A stretch of 64,000 bases of DNA from NCBI RefSeq assembly GCF_000212735.1, contig NC_015510.1, positions 2,108,001 through 2,172,000 of the forward strand, in the 5' to 3' direction. A program made the translations under genes and the position numbers. This DNA comes from Haliscomenobacter hydrossis DSM 1100. GTDB lineage: Bacteria > Bacteroidota > Bacteroidia > Chitinophagales > Saprospiraceae. This document shows, in pieces, positions 33,791 through 41,264 of this stretch (positions are counted from its first letter, which is position 1; every line of letters begins with the position of its first letter). The notes below the pieces were generated by a model. That model was not told the origin of the DNA, made no database searches, and saw nothing but the letters and a program-made list of their open reading frames with translations.

Positions 33791-34480
33791 ATGAGAAAAT
33801 TGCTTTTGTTCAGTCTTTTTGCCCTCACGGTATGTGTATTGCCTGCACAAACAAAAACCAAGGTGACGACACCCCCCAAAGAAACTTCCGATCCGGCCAC
33901 CAAGCTGGTATTGGATAAAATGAAGGCCAAATACGAAGGCTATAAAACCCTCGAAGCCGATTTCTCGCTGACCTTGGAAATGCCCCAACAGCCCAAAGAA
34001 GTCCAAAAAGGGAAACTCTTGCAAAAAGGCGCAAAGTACCGGGTGGACTTCAACCAACAAACCGTGATTTCGGACGGCAAGTCCGTATGGGTCGTATTGC
34101 CCAAAAATAAAGAAGTACAAGTCAACAATGTCCCCGGTCCGAATGATGACGATGGTATCCTTTCCCCCCAGGCGCTGTTTCGGATCTATTTACGCAAGGA
34201 CTTCATCTACGCCATCACCAATGAGTTCGCCCAAGGCAAACGGGTGGTGCAAGAAATTGAATTTAAACCTACCGACAAATACTCCGAGTACTCCAAACTT
34301 CGCCTGACCCTGGACAAAAAGACCCAGGATTTCATCGAGTTGAAAGTGTTCAGCAAGGATGGTTCGCGGTATACTCTGGTGATGAATACCATCACGCCCA
34401 ATAAAGCGCTGACGGATGCGAGCTTTGTGTTCAACAAGGCGAGCTATCCGGGGTATCATGTGGAAGACCTGAGAGAGTGA
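33791..34480 (+). CDS. lolA: Outer membrane lipoprotein carrier LolA-like
   Basis: 229 residues with a signal peptide (MRKLLLFSLFALTVCVLPAQ). The mature part has the LolA half-barrel pattern: KMKAKYEGYKTLEADFSLTL, then GKLLQKGAKYRVDFNQQTVI, SDGKSVWVVLPKNKEVQVNN and a closing LTDASFVFNKASYPGYHVED. LolA shuttles lipoproteins across the periplasm from LolCDE to the outer membrane; Bacteroidota often have divergent LolA and no LolB. Predicted lipoproteins in this window (at 36811 and 48912) are possible clients. The gene is followed directly by a tandem TGAGTTA repeat. Confidence 0.87.
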   Translation: MRKLLLFSLFALTVCVLPAQTKTKVTTPPKETSDPATKLVLDKMKAKYEGYKTLEADFSLTLEMPQQPKEVQKGKLLQKGAKYRVDFNQQTVISDGKSVWVVLPKNKEVQVNNVPGPNDDDGILSPQALFRIYLRKDFIYAITNEFAQGKRVVQEIEFKPTDKYSEYSKLRLTLDKKTQDFIELKVFSKDGSRYTLVMNTITPNKALTDASFVFNKASYPGYHVEDLRE

Positions 34481-34622
34481 TGAGTTATGAGTTATGAGTT
34501 ATGAGTTATGAGTTATGAGTTATGAGTTATGAGTTAAAAACAGGAATAAAGTTTACTTTTGCAGCATGTGGGATGGATGATCTTTTTTTGAATTCATAAC
34601 TCATAATTCATAACTCATAACT
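34481..34622. repeat. 7-bp tandem repeat and inverted counterpart
   Basis: Eight perfect copies of TGAGTTA (34481-34536) start on the base after the lolA stop. After 54 bp comes the inverted version (34591-34622, CATAACTCATAATTCATAAC then TCATAACTC). The two arms could form a long hairpin between lolA and the GH3 gene, whose start is 7 bp further on. Confidence 0.85.
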
Positions 34623-34629
34623 CCGTACA

Positions 34630-36132
34630 ATGGGTTTTCGTTCCAGCATCATCAAACCTTTTGCCCACAAAATTGCGCGCGATATCAGGCGCTGGTCGGC
34701 TCGTGCTGTACTAGAACAAGAACAGATATTTAAACAACTGTTAGCAACGGGGAAAAACACGGCCTTCGGCAAAGCGCATGGTTTTGAGCAAATCCGTTCG
34801 TATCAGGATTACATAGAGCGGGTACCCATCCGCGATTACGAAGGCATCAAACCATATATCGAACGCATCAAAGCGGGGGAATCGGATGTATTGTGGAAAG
34901 GCCGTCCGGCTTATTTTGCCAAAACCTCGGGCACTACTTCCGGGGTGAAATACATTCCCATTTCCAATCAAAGTATCCCCAACCATTTTGGATCGGCCCG
35001 CAATGCCTTGTTCAATTATTATGCCCAAACGGGAAATGGCCAATGGCTGGATGGAAAAGTGATTTTCCTCTCGGGGAGTCCTGAACTTACTGAAACCGCG
35101 GGCATCCCTACCGGGCGCCTTTCGGGCATTTCCAATCACATGATTCCGGCCTGGTTGCGCAGCAGCCAAATGCCCAGCTACGAAACCAACTGCATCGAAG
35201 ATTGGGAAACCAAACTGGATCGGATTGTGGAGGAAACCCTGTCCCAAAACATGCGCCTCATCAGCGGCATTCCACCCTGGGTACAGATGTATTACGAACG
35301 TTTGATTGAACGCTCAGGCAAAAAGACGATCAAAGAAATTTTTCCCGATTTTTCGGTGTTTGTATATGGTGGCGTGAATTATGAACCCTACCGCGCCAAA
35401 CTGGAAGAATTAACCGGCGGGCGCATCGACAGTGTAGAAACCTATCCGGCTTCGGAAGGATTCGTGGCATTCCAGGACAGCCAAAACGAACCAGGTTTAT
35501 TGCTCAACGCGGCTTCGGGAATCTTTTTTGAATTTGTTCCTGCGGAAGAAATTTTCCTCGAAAACCCCACCCGGCTTTGGCTCAAGGATGTACAGCCAGG
35601 AGTCAATTATGCCCTGATCATCAACAACAATGCGGGACTCTGGGGTTACAACCTCGGAGATACGGTGCAGTTTGTGTCGATCAATCCTCCGCGTCTGATC
35701 GTGAGCGGGCGCATCAAACACTTCATTTCTGCTTTTGGGGAGCACGTTATTGGCAAAGAAGTCGAAGAAGCAATGCTACAAACGTGCCATGAACAAGGGG
35801 TAAAAGTGGTAGAATTTACGGTTGCGCCCCAAGTCACCCCTCCCGAAGGAGGCTTCCCCTACCACGAATGGTTCGTTGAATTTGATGGTTTACCAGAAAA
35901 TTTGGCGGCGTTTTCCGCCCGTCTGGATGAATTGATGATCCAACAAAACATCTATTACCAGGACCTGATAGAAGGCAATATTCTGCGCCCACTGGTCATT
36001 ACGCCCCTCCAGAAGGATGCTTTTCGGGAATACATGAAAAGCCAGGGCAAGTTGGGCGGTCAGAATAAGGTACCGAGGTTGTCGAATGATCGACAGATTG
36101 CCGAGGAGTTAACGGGGTTGAAATTGAAATAA
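34630..36132 (+). CDS. GH3-family acyl-adenylating enzyme
   Basis: 500 residues, soluble. It matches the GH3 superfamily of acyl-acid-amido synthetases: the AMP-binding loop FAKTSGTTSGVKYIPIS (about 97-113), the second adenylate motif ESYPASEG-like VETYPASEGFVAFQDS, and the C-terminal swinging domain starting at GRIKHFISAFGEHVIGKEVE. In plants these enzymes join amino acids to auxin or jasmonate. Bacterial members are common in Bacteroidota and their substrates are mostly unknown. Start ATG 34630 (MGFRSSIIKPFAHKIARDIR) follows the repeat palindrome. I would not assign an auxin role. Confidence 0.9.
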   Translation: MGFRSSIIKPFAHKIARDIRRWSARAVLEQEQIFKQLLATGKNTAFGKAHGFEQIRSYQDYIERVPIRDYEGIKPYIERIKAGESDVLWKGRPAYFAKTSGTTSGVKYIPISNQSIPNHFGSARNALFNYYAQTGNGQWLDGKVIFLSGSPELTETAGIPTGRLSGISNHMIPAWLRSSQMPSYETNCIEDWETKLDRIVEETLSQNMRLISGIPPWVQMYYERLIERSGKKTIKEIFPDFSVFVYGGVNYEPYRAKLEELTGGRIDSVETYPASEGFVAFQDSQNEPGLLLNAASGIFFEFVPAEEIFLENPTRLWLKDVQPGVNYALIINNNAGLWGYNLGDTVQFVSINPPRLIVSGRIKHFISAFGEHVIGKEVEEAMLQTCHEQGVKVVEFTVAPQVTPPEGGFPYHEWFVEFDGLPENLAAFSARLDELMIQQNIYYQDLIEGNILRPLVITPLQKDAFREYMKSQGKLGGQNKVPRLSNDRQIAEELTGLKLK

Positions 36133-36174
36133 AAAAAGCTGGAGAAAATCTTTGGATTCGCCCTGGAGCCTTTA

Positions 36175-36312
36175 CTGAATCACCCCCTGCACCGTATCCC
36201 CAAACTCAGCACTTGCAAATCCTCGGCTGTCAACTTTATCCCTTTTTTCCCGGCTTAAACACCAGGTGCAGCATCTCCCCCGGCTGGAGATCAAAATAGT
36301 TAGCCAAAATCC
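36175..36312 (-). pseudogene. 3' remnant of a second beta-mannosidase-like gene
   Basis: On the minus strand this reads NYFDLQPGEMLHLVFKPGKK, then a frameshift, then LTAEDLQVLSLG, another frameshift, and TVQGVIQ before TAA. This follows the last 45 residues of the gene ending at 36811 (NYFDLLPGEMVHIVFRPEKK, AEDLQVLSLGDTVQGVIQ). At least two 1-base losses break the frame. It is therefore a decayed partial copy, 500 bp beyond the intact gene, with palindromic repeats in between. Confidence 0.85.
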
Positions 36313-36351
36313 AACCTTGAATAAAAGGGGAAATCTTTTAGGGACGGAAAA

Positions 36352-36560
36352 TAAGAGTCGCGTAGCGACGAACCCTTTTGTAGCGGTGGGTTTTAACCCG
36401 CCGATGAAAATGGTCGATCTTGTTTTTAATTGAGTGCCGTAGGTACGACCAATTTTGACTAAGGTAGGTCGTACCTAAGGCACTCCATAACCTCATCATG
36501 CAACTGACGGCGGGTTAAAACCCGCCGCTACAATATGGGTCATCGCTACGCGATTTGTCG
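36352..36560. repeat. Nested palindromic element
   Basis: Four inverted-repeat layers lie inside one another. Outer: TCGCGTAGCGACGA near 36356 against TCATCGCTACGCGA at 36540. Middle: 36379-36403 (TGTAGCGGTGGGTTTTAACC...) against 36508-36532, 24 of 25 matching. Each middle arm is itself a small palindrome (GGGTT/AACCC). Inner: GAGTGCCGTAGGTACGACC (36432-36450) against 36467-36485, 18 of 19 matching. A 26-bp piece at its right end (36535-36560) recurs inverted at 45185-45210. No coding potential. Confidence 0.8.
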
Positions 36561-36810
36561 ATTCAGCGTGGTTCATTACTAGAACTTAACAGCCCTGCCC
36601 TTTAGGGGTCGGGGGTTCTAAGGCTAAAGCACGATCTCGCATTCAAATGTGCAGTTTTGTGGGTAATCGACTGGTCTAAGGTGGTAAAAAACAATGTTTA
36701 CTGCTACCGCCTCTTTTCCCTCTCCACCGCAGGTGGCCTCCTCTCTGTGCAACTCCGCGTGTACTCCGCGCAACTCTGTGGTAAAAAAAGTGCATCGCAA
36801 TTCAGCATCC
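36561..36810. other. Non-coding region downstream of the mannosidase gene
   Basis: No gene supported. It contains a G/C-rich stretch with the alternating phrases ACTCCGCGTGTACTCCGCGC and AACTCTGTGGT (about 36750-36785), which looks like one half of a dispersed repeat, and a short CCCT/AGGG hairpin near 36597-36607. Confidence 0.4.
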
Positions 36811-39420
36811 CTACTGAATCACCCCCTGCACCGTATCTCCCAAACTCAGCACCTGCAAATCCTCCGCCTTCAACTCCACCCCCTTTTTCTCTGGCCTAAA
36901 CACGATATGCACCATCTCCCCCGGCAGAAGATCAAAATAGTTGTCCGTAAAAAAGCCCTCCACCTCGTCCCCAAAATCGAGGAAGACGTTTTTCACCAAC
37001 TGGTTTGCGCTCAAGCGAATCAGGTAGCCCTCGTCACTTGGCAGCACCCGTTTTTCAATTTGCACCTGTTGGGGCAATTCCAGGTCTTTGGCGTTGGTGA
37101 GGTAGACCGGATTGCGGAATACCCTTTGTCTGCCCACGTACAAATCCACCTGGAGGAACACTTTTTTGGCAGTAGCTAAATCACACATTTCAGCGATGGG
37201 CAACTCCAGCGCAGCCAAGGCGCTGTTTTCCGGCATTTGGATGACCGTGTCCTTTTTCCACAATTTCTTTCCGGCAAAATCGTACAAACGCAAGCGCAAC
37301 TCCCCTTCCCGTGCGCCCAATTCATCCGAAATGACGCTGATGCGAACCTTTCCATCTTTGACCAGTGCAGCGGTAATCGTGCGCTCAAACGCTTTTTTGA
37401 TGAAGTAGTGCATCGCCTTCCAGCGCTGGTAATAGTCCATTCCCGACCAGGAGGCCACCGGCCAAACATCGTTGATTTGCCAGTACAAAGAGCCCATGCA
37501 GTAGGGCATGCTGGCCCGATGCGCCTCGATGGCCATTTTGATGCCCTCGGCTTGCAGCAGTTGTCCGACGTACAAAAATTGCGCAAAATCTTTGGGCACC
37601 CGATAATGCTGTTGCATGTAACTGCGGATGCGCAAATTGCCGATCCCGCTGCGTTGGTGCGCGGCCATCACGGGCGATTCAATGTTCCAATCCTCGGGCA
37701 GGGCGTAGGTTTTGACGGTTTTCAACTCCGGGAAAGACTGAAAACCGTACTCGCTCATGAAGCGCCCGATGTTCTCGTAATACGCGCTAAATGGATGCTC
37801 GGCGTGCCAAACGCCCCAGTAGTGGATGTCGCCGTTGGGGGTATGGCTGTTGGCGTGTTTGCCCGGAATATTGAAGGGCGAAGAGGGCCAATAAAACATC
37901 CCCGGATGGTGAGCCCCGACTACCGTTGGCAGCAGTTTGTGAAAAATGGTATCATACGTATTCCAGATCACCCGGCGCTGATCCATGGTGTATTGCTGCT
38001 TCCAACCCCAGCCCATAAATTCGTTGTACTGCGACCAGGCCACGTCGATTTCATTGTTGCCACACCAAATTGCCATACAGGGGTGATTGCGCAGGCGTTT
38101 GACGTTGTACACCGCCTCCTCTTCCACATTGCGCAGGAATTCCGGGTCACCGGGGTACATGCTGCACGCAAACATGAAGTCTTGCCAAACCAGCACCCCC
38201 GCTTCGTTGCACAAGTCGTAAAAGATGTCATTTTCATAAAAACCGCCGCCCCAGATGCGCAGCATGTTCATGTTGGCGTCTACGGTGGAGCGGATGAGGT
38301 TCTGGTATTTTTCGGGCCCCACGCGGGGGATAAACATGTCGTTGGGGATGTAATTGGCACCTTTGGCAAAGATGGGTTTGCCGTTGAGTTCAAAATAAAA
38401 CGAACTGCCTTTTTTATCCGGGGTTTGGACAATTTTGATGGTCCGCAGGCCAATTTTTCGCGTCAGCGCATTGATGGGTTTGCGCTGGTACGAGAGGCGA
38501 GCCGTCAGGTTGTAGAGATGTGGTTTGCCCAAATCATGCGTCCACCAAAGTTGCGGGTCGTAGATTTCCAGAGGGATATGGAATTTATTTTTTCCCTCCA
38601 GCATGGCCACTTCCTGCATGGCCAAGAGGGTATCGCCCTGAAAAATTTCAATCAAAGCTTCGTGATCCACCAGGGATTCTACCTCACAACGCGCGCTCAG
38701 CTGTGCCTTGATGTCGGTCAAGCTATCCTGATGAAAATACACGTCGGTCAGGCGGGCTTTGTTCCAGCCCTGGAGGCGAATGGGGCGGTAAATGCCGCTG
38801 GTCACGAGGCGTGGACCCCAATCCCAGCCAAAATGGTAGCCAGGTTTGCGCAGAAAAACGCTGACCAGTTTATCACCCAGCCCACCCCGTTCGGATTGGT
38901 CATTGGTGGCGGGTAGGCCGTATTTATGTTTGGCCAGTGCTTGTAGTCCAATGGTAATTGGCGAATGAAAAAAGATGCGCAGATGGTTTTCGCCGGGTTT
39001 GAGGTGTTTTTTGACTTCCTTTTCCCAACCCACAAAAAAGTTATCGGCCAGAATCACGAGTTTGTCGTTGAGGTACACATCGGCGTAGGTATCCAGGCCC
39101 AGGCATTCGAGGGTCACGGCGTCGAATTCCAGGAATTCCTCAGCCACCTGAAAGCGACAGGAGTACTCCCAATCGGTTTTGTCTACCCACTGCACTTCCT
39201 TTTCCTGCATGCGAAAATAAGGATCGGGGATCTTATTGTGTCGCATCAAATCAGTATGCACCGTACCCGGTACACGGGCGTCCAGCCAGGTGCCTTTGCC
39301 CGCTTGTCGAAAAGTCCAGTTGTCGTTCAGTTCAATCATGTCGCTGTTGGGTTGCGTTTGGCACCCTAATAAACCACCTAGAGCAGCCATCAGGATGATG
39401 TCGGTAAAAAGTTTGCGCAT
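36811..39420 (-). CDS. GH2 beta-mannosidase-like lipoprotein
   Basis: 869 residues from ATG 39420 (MRKLFTDIILMAALGGLLGC), a lipoprotein signal with lipobox LLGC; the ATG at 39510 lies in a palindromic repeat and would hide the signal. The chain has the GH2 order: sugar-binding jelly roll (DNWTFRQAGKGTWLDARVPG; WEYSCRFQV), Ig-like domain, then a TIM barrel with CGNNEIDVAWSQYNEF (acid/base Glu in NNE) and, near 590, SEYGFQSFPE, whose Glu is the expected nucleophile. The cue WGVWHAEHPFSAY fits mannosidases rather than beta-galactosidases. Likely role: removing terminal beta-mannose from oligosaccharides at the cell surface or in the periplasm. Upstream lies an IS element; a decayed copy of its 3' end lies at 36175. 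Confidence 0.9.
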   Translation of the reverse strand: MRKLFTDIILMAALGGLLGCQTQPNSDMIELNDNWTFRQAGKGTWLDARVPGTVHTDLMRHNKIPDPYFRMQEKEVQWVDKTDWEYSCRFQVAEEFLEFDAVTLECLGLDTYADVYLNDKLVILADNFFVGWEKEVKKHLKPGENHLRIFFHSPITIGLQALAKHKYGLPATNDQSERGGLGDKLVSVFLRKPGYHFGWDWGPRLVTSGIYRPIRLQGWNKARLTDVYFHQDSLTDIKAQLSARCEVESLVDHEALIEIFQGDTLLAMQEVAMLEGKNKFHIPLEIYDPQLWWTHDLGKPHLYNLTARLSYQRKPINALTRKIGLRTIKIVQTPDKKGSSFYFELNGKPIFAKGANYIPNDMFIPRVGPEKYQNLIRSTVDANMNMLRIWGGGFYENDIFYDLCNEAGVLVWQDFMFACSMYPGDPEFLRNVEEEAVYNVKRLRNHPCMAIWCGNNEIDVAWSQYNEFMGWGWKQQYTMDQRRVIWNTYDTIFHKLLPTVVGAHHPGMFYWPSSPFNIPGKHANSHTPNGDIHYWGVWHAEHPFSAYYENIGRFMSEYGFQSFPELKTVKTYALPEDWNIESPVMAAHQRSGIGNLRIRSYMQQHYRVPKDFAQFLYVGQLLQAEGIKMAIEAHRASMPYCMGSLYWQINDVWPVASWSGMDYYQRWKAMHYFIKKAFERTITAALVKDGKVRISVISDELGAREGELRLRLYDFAGKKLWKKDTVIQMPENSALAALELPIAEMCDLATAKKVFLQVDLYVGRQRVFRNPVYLTNAKDLELPQQVQIEKRVLPSDEGYLIRLSANQLVKNVFLDFGDEVEGFFTDNYFDLLPGEMVHIVFRPEKKGVELKAEDLQVLSLGDTVQGVIQ

Positions 39421-39572
39421 CCTGTAACAGGTTGTGTGAATTGCGAAAATAAGAGAAAAGTTGAGGAAAGTTGAGAAGGTTGAGAAAGTTGAGGCTACCG
39501 CAAGCGACAAACCAAAGCGATGTCTCGTCCTGAAATAGCTTTACAAAAGTAAGGGACAAAAGGGGACAAATT

Positions 39573-39956
39573 GTGAAAAAAGTAAAAAGCCAAAAAAAGT
39601 ACAGCGACAGCCTAAAAAGAGAAGTAGGTCGTCGTTACCTTCGAGAAGAATTCAGTTATGCAGTGGCTGCTGAAGAGTATGGGCTGAAAGACAAAACGGT
39701 GGCGAAAGAATTCGTTAAGTGGTATCGGATGCAACTAGAAAAAGAGAACAAGAATGGTCAAGATGCGGAGTCCTCAAGCGAAGGGAAAGTAGAATCCACA
39801 GCTGGCAATCTGGATGAAGCACTAGCACGAATCAAAGAGTTGGAGCGAGCCTTGTATATGTCCGAACTCAAAGGGGAAGCCTTGGAAACGATGCTAGATA
39901 TAGCGAAGCGTGACTTGGGGATTGATGTTCGAAAAAAGTATGGGGCCAAACAGTGA
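39573..39956 (+). CDS. IS3-family transposase OrfA
   Basis: 127 residues starting at GTG 39573, 28 bp inside the left repeat. An N-terminal helix-turn-helix of the transposase_8 type (YSDSLKREVGRRYLREEFSY, AAEEYGLKDKTVAKEFVKWY) for binding the terminal repeats is followed by a leucine-zipper-like coiled coil (LDEALARIKELERALYMSEL) for OrfA/OrfAB pairing. It ends with the GTGA overlap to OrfB. Upstream of the stop, the heptamer A AAA AAG in the zero frame should shift some ribosomes by -1 into OrfB to give the full transposase. Confidence 0.92.
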   Translation: MKKVKSQKKYSDSLKREVGRRYLREEFSYAVAAEEYGLKDKTVAKEFVKWYRMQLEKENKNGQDAESSSEGKVESTAGNLDEALARIKELERALYMSELKGEALETMLDIAKRDLGIDVRKKYGAKQ

Positions 39957-40888
39957 AAGAACTACGCGAATTGAAAAATCGGGCGAGTTTAAAAGACTTG
40001 TGTTCATTGTTTGGCCATAGTCGCCAAGCCTACTATGAATGGGGAAATCGGGAACAAGAAGACGCTCTGGAGCAGGCTATTATTATTGATTTGGTGCGCC
40101 ATATTCGGCAGGACATCCCTCGAATTGGGTCACGTGCCTTGCACTTTATGCTGCAACAGCAATGGGAAAAACAAGGGATTAAATGCGGACGAGATCGACT
40201 TATTGAAATCCTTCGGCAAGCCGAAATGTTGATTTATCCCAAGCGCAAATACACTCAAACGACCAATAGTCGGCATCATTTTTACAAATACCCTAACTTG
40301 ATTAAAGAACTGGAAATCAATAGACCAGAGCAGTTGTGGGTCAGTGATTTAACCTATATTCGGGTACAAGAGGAGTGGAATTATGTCATCTTTATCACCG
40401 ACGCCTACTCGCACAAAATGATGGGTTTTAGGGTTGATGACAACATGAAAACAGACATGTGTGTCCAAGCCTTGGACATGGCTTTAGCCGCTCGAACTAA
40501 GCGGGAGCAGACTTTGATTCATCACTCGGATCGAGGGGTTCAGTATTGTTCCAAAGGCTATGTCCAAGGGCTCCTGAATCAACCCAACATTCAGATCAGT
40601 ATGACCCAAAATGGTGACCCCTTGGAAAATGCGCTGGCCGAAAGGGTCAACGGTATTTTCAAGAACACCTACAATATGGATCAACGGTTTGAATCTCTGA
40701 TCGAGGCCCAAGAAGCAATCGCCAAAATGGTGTACTCCTACAATAATGTTCGGCCTCATAGCTCTTGTGATATGATGACTCCCAATGAGGCCCATCAAGG
40801 TACAGGAGCGCTCAAGCGCAGATGGAAGACTTACTACAAAAAAGCCTCGGTAATGGCCGAAGAATTGGGGAGTGAGCCGAGTAGCTAA
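39953..40888 (+). CDS. IS3-family transposase OrfB, DDE integrase domain
   Basis: 311 residues in the -1 frame relative to OrfA, reached by frameshift at 39932-39938 or from the GTG at 39953. An HTH_21 region (SLFGHSRQAYYEW; PRIGSRALHFMLQQQW) is followed by the rve catalytic core with the three acidic residues in WVSDLTYIRV (first Asp), HHSDRGVQYCSKGY (second Asp) and ENALAERVNGIFKN (Glu), spaced as in the D-D-35-E group, and the usual YNNVRPHSS end. Complete, so the element may still transpose. Confidence 0.94.
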   Translation: MKELRELKNRASLKDLCSLFGHSRQAYYEWGNREQEDALEQAIIIDLVRHIRQDIPRIGSRALHFMLQQQWEKQGIKCGRDRLIEILRQAEMLIYPKRKYTQTTNSRHHFYKYPNLIKELEINRPEQLWVSDLTYIRVQEEWNYVIFITDAYSHKMMGFRVDDNMKTDMCVQALDMALAARTKREQTLIHHSDRGVQYCSKGYVQGLLNQPNIQISMTQNGDPLENALAERVNGIFKNTYNMDQRFESLIEAQEAIAKMVYSYNNVRPHSSCDMMTPNEAHQGTGALKRRWKTYYKKASVMAEELGSEPSS

Positions 40889-41264
40889 ATGGTGCAAAAG
40901 TTGCTTTCCCACAATTCCAACACCCTTAGCAACAAAAAAAATTAAATGGTTTTTTTTTTGCTGCTGGGTATTGAAATGTGGAAAACCGATTGGTGCCCTG
41001 AACTTAACCAACTACATTTGTACGGTGACTTTAACGTGTAATGCTATTTTAGGACGTATTTGTGAATGTAAACCTATTTTAGGACAAGCCTTTTACGTGT
41101 AAAGTAATTTTAGGACGAGACACGACACCAAAAACTTGCGGTAGCCTCAACCTCCTCAACCTTCTCAACCTTCTCAACTCCTCCCCCCAATATCCCGCCA
41201 ACTGGGGGAGTTTATTTTTACCAACTTGTGCTATATTTATCCCAAATAATCCAAACAAGCGCAG

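Larger units (their letters stand above)
39521..41122 (+). mobile_element. IS3-family insertion sequence, 1602 bp
   Basis: Ends TGTCTCGTCCTGAAATAGCT (39521) and, inverted, TGTCTCGTCCTAAAATTACT (from 41122) form 25-bp imperfect terminal repeats. A 3-bp direct repeat CGA flanks the element (39518-39520 and 41123-41125), the duplication size usual for IS3 members. It carries OrfA and OrfB with a slippery A_AAA_AAG at 39932-39938. The right end has three spaced copies of a TGTA-N6-TTTTAGGAC unit (from 41037, 41067 and 41098). It appears complete and possibly active. The family group is likely IS150/IS3-like. Confidence 0.92.
39460..41179. repeat. Long palindrome split by an IS element
   Basis: Left arm 39460-39504 (GTTGAGG ... 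GAGGCTACCGCAAG) and right arm 41135-41179 (CTTGCGGTAGCCTCAACC ... CTCAAC) are about 45-bp inverted repeats built from TTGAGAA-like units. The original loop was only about 25-30 bases; the 1602-bp IS3-type element sits inside it. Before insertion this was a hairpin between the divergent mannosidase and processing protease genes. Confidence 0.85.

Noticed and set aside
37237-38916. 559-codon open frame on the plus strand, antisense to the mannosidase gene
   Set aside because: It is the mirror frame of a well-supported GH2 gene, has no domain of its own, and its His/Gln/Pro-rich composition is typical of antisense reading.
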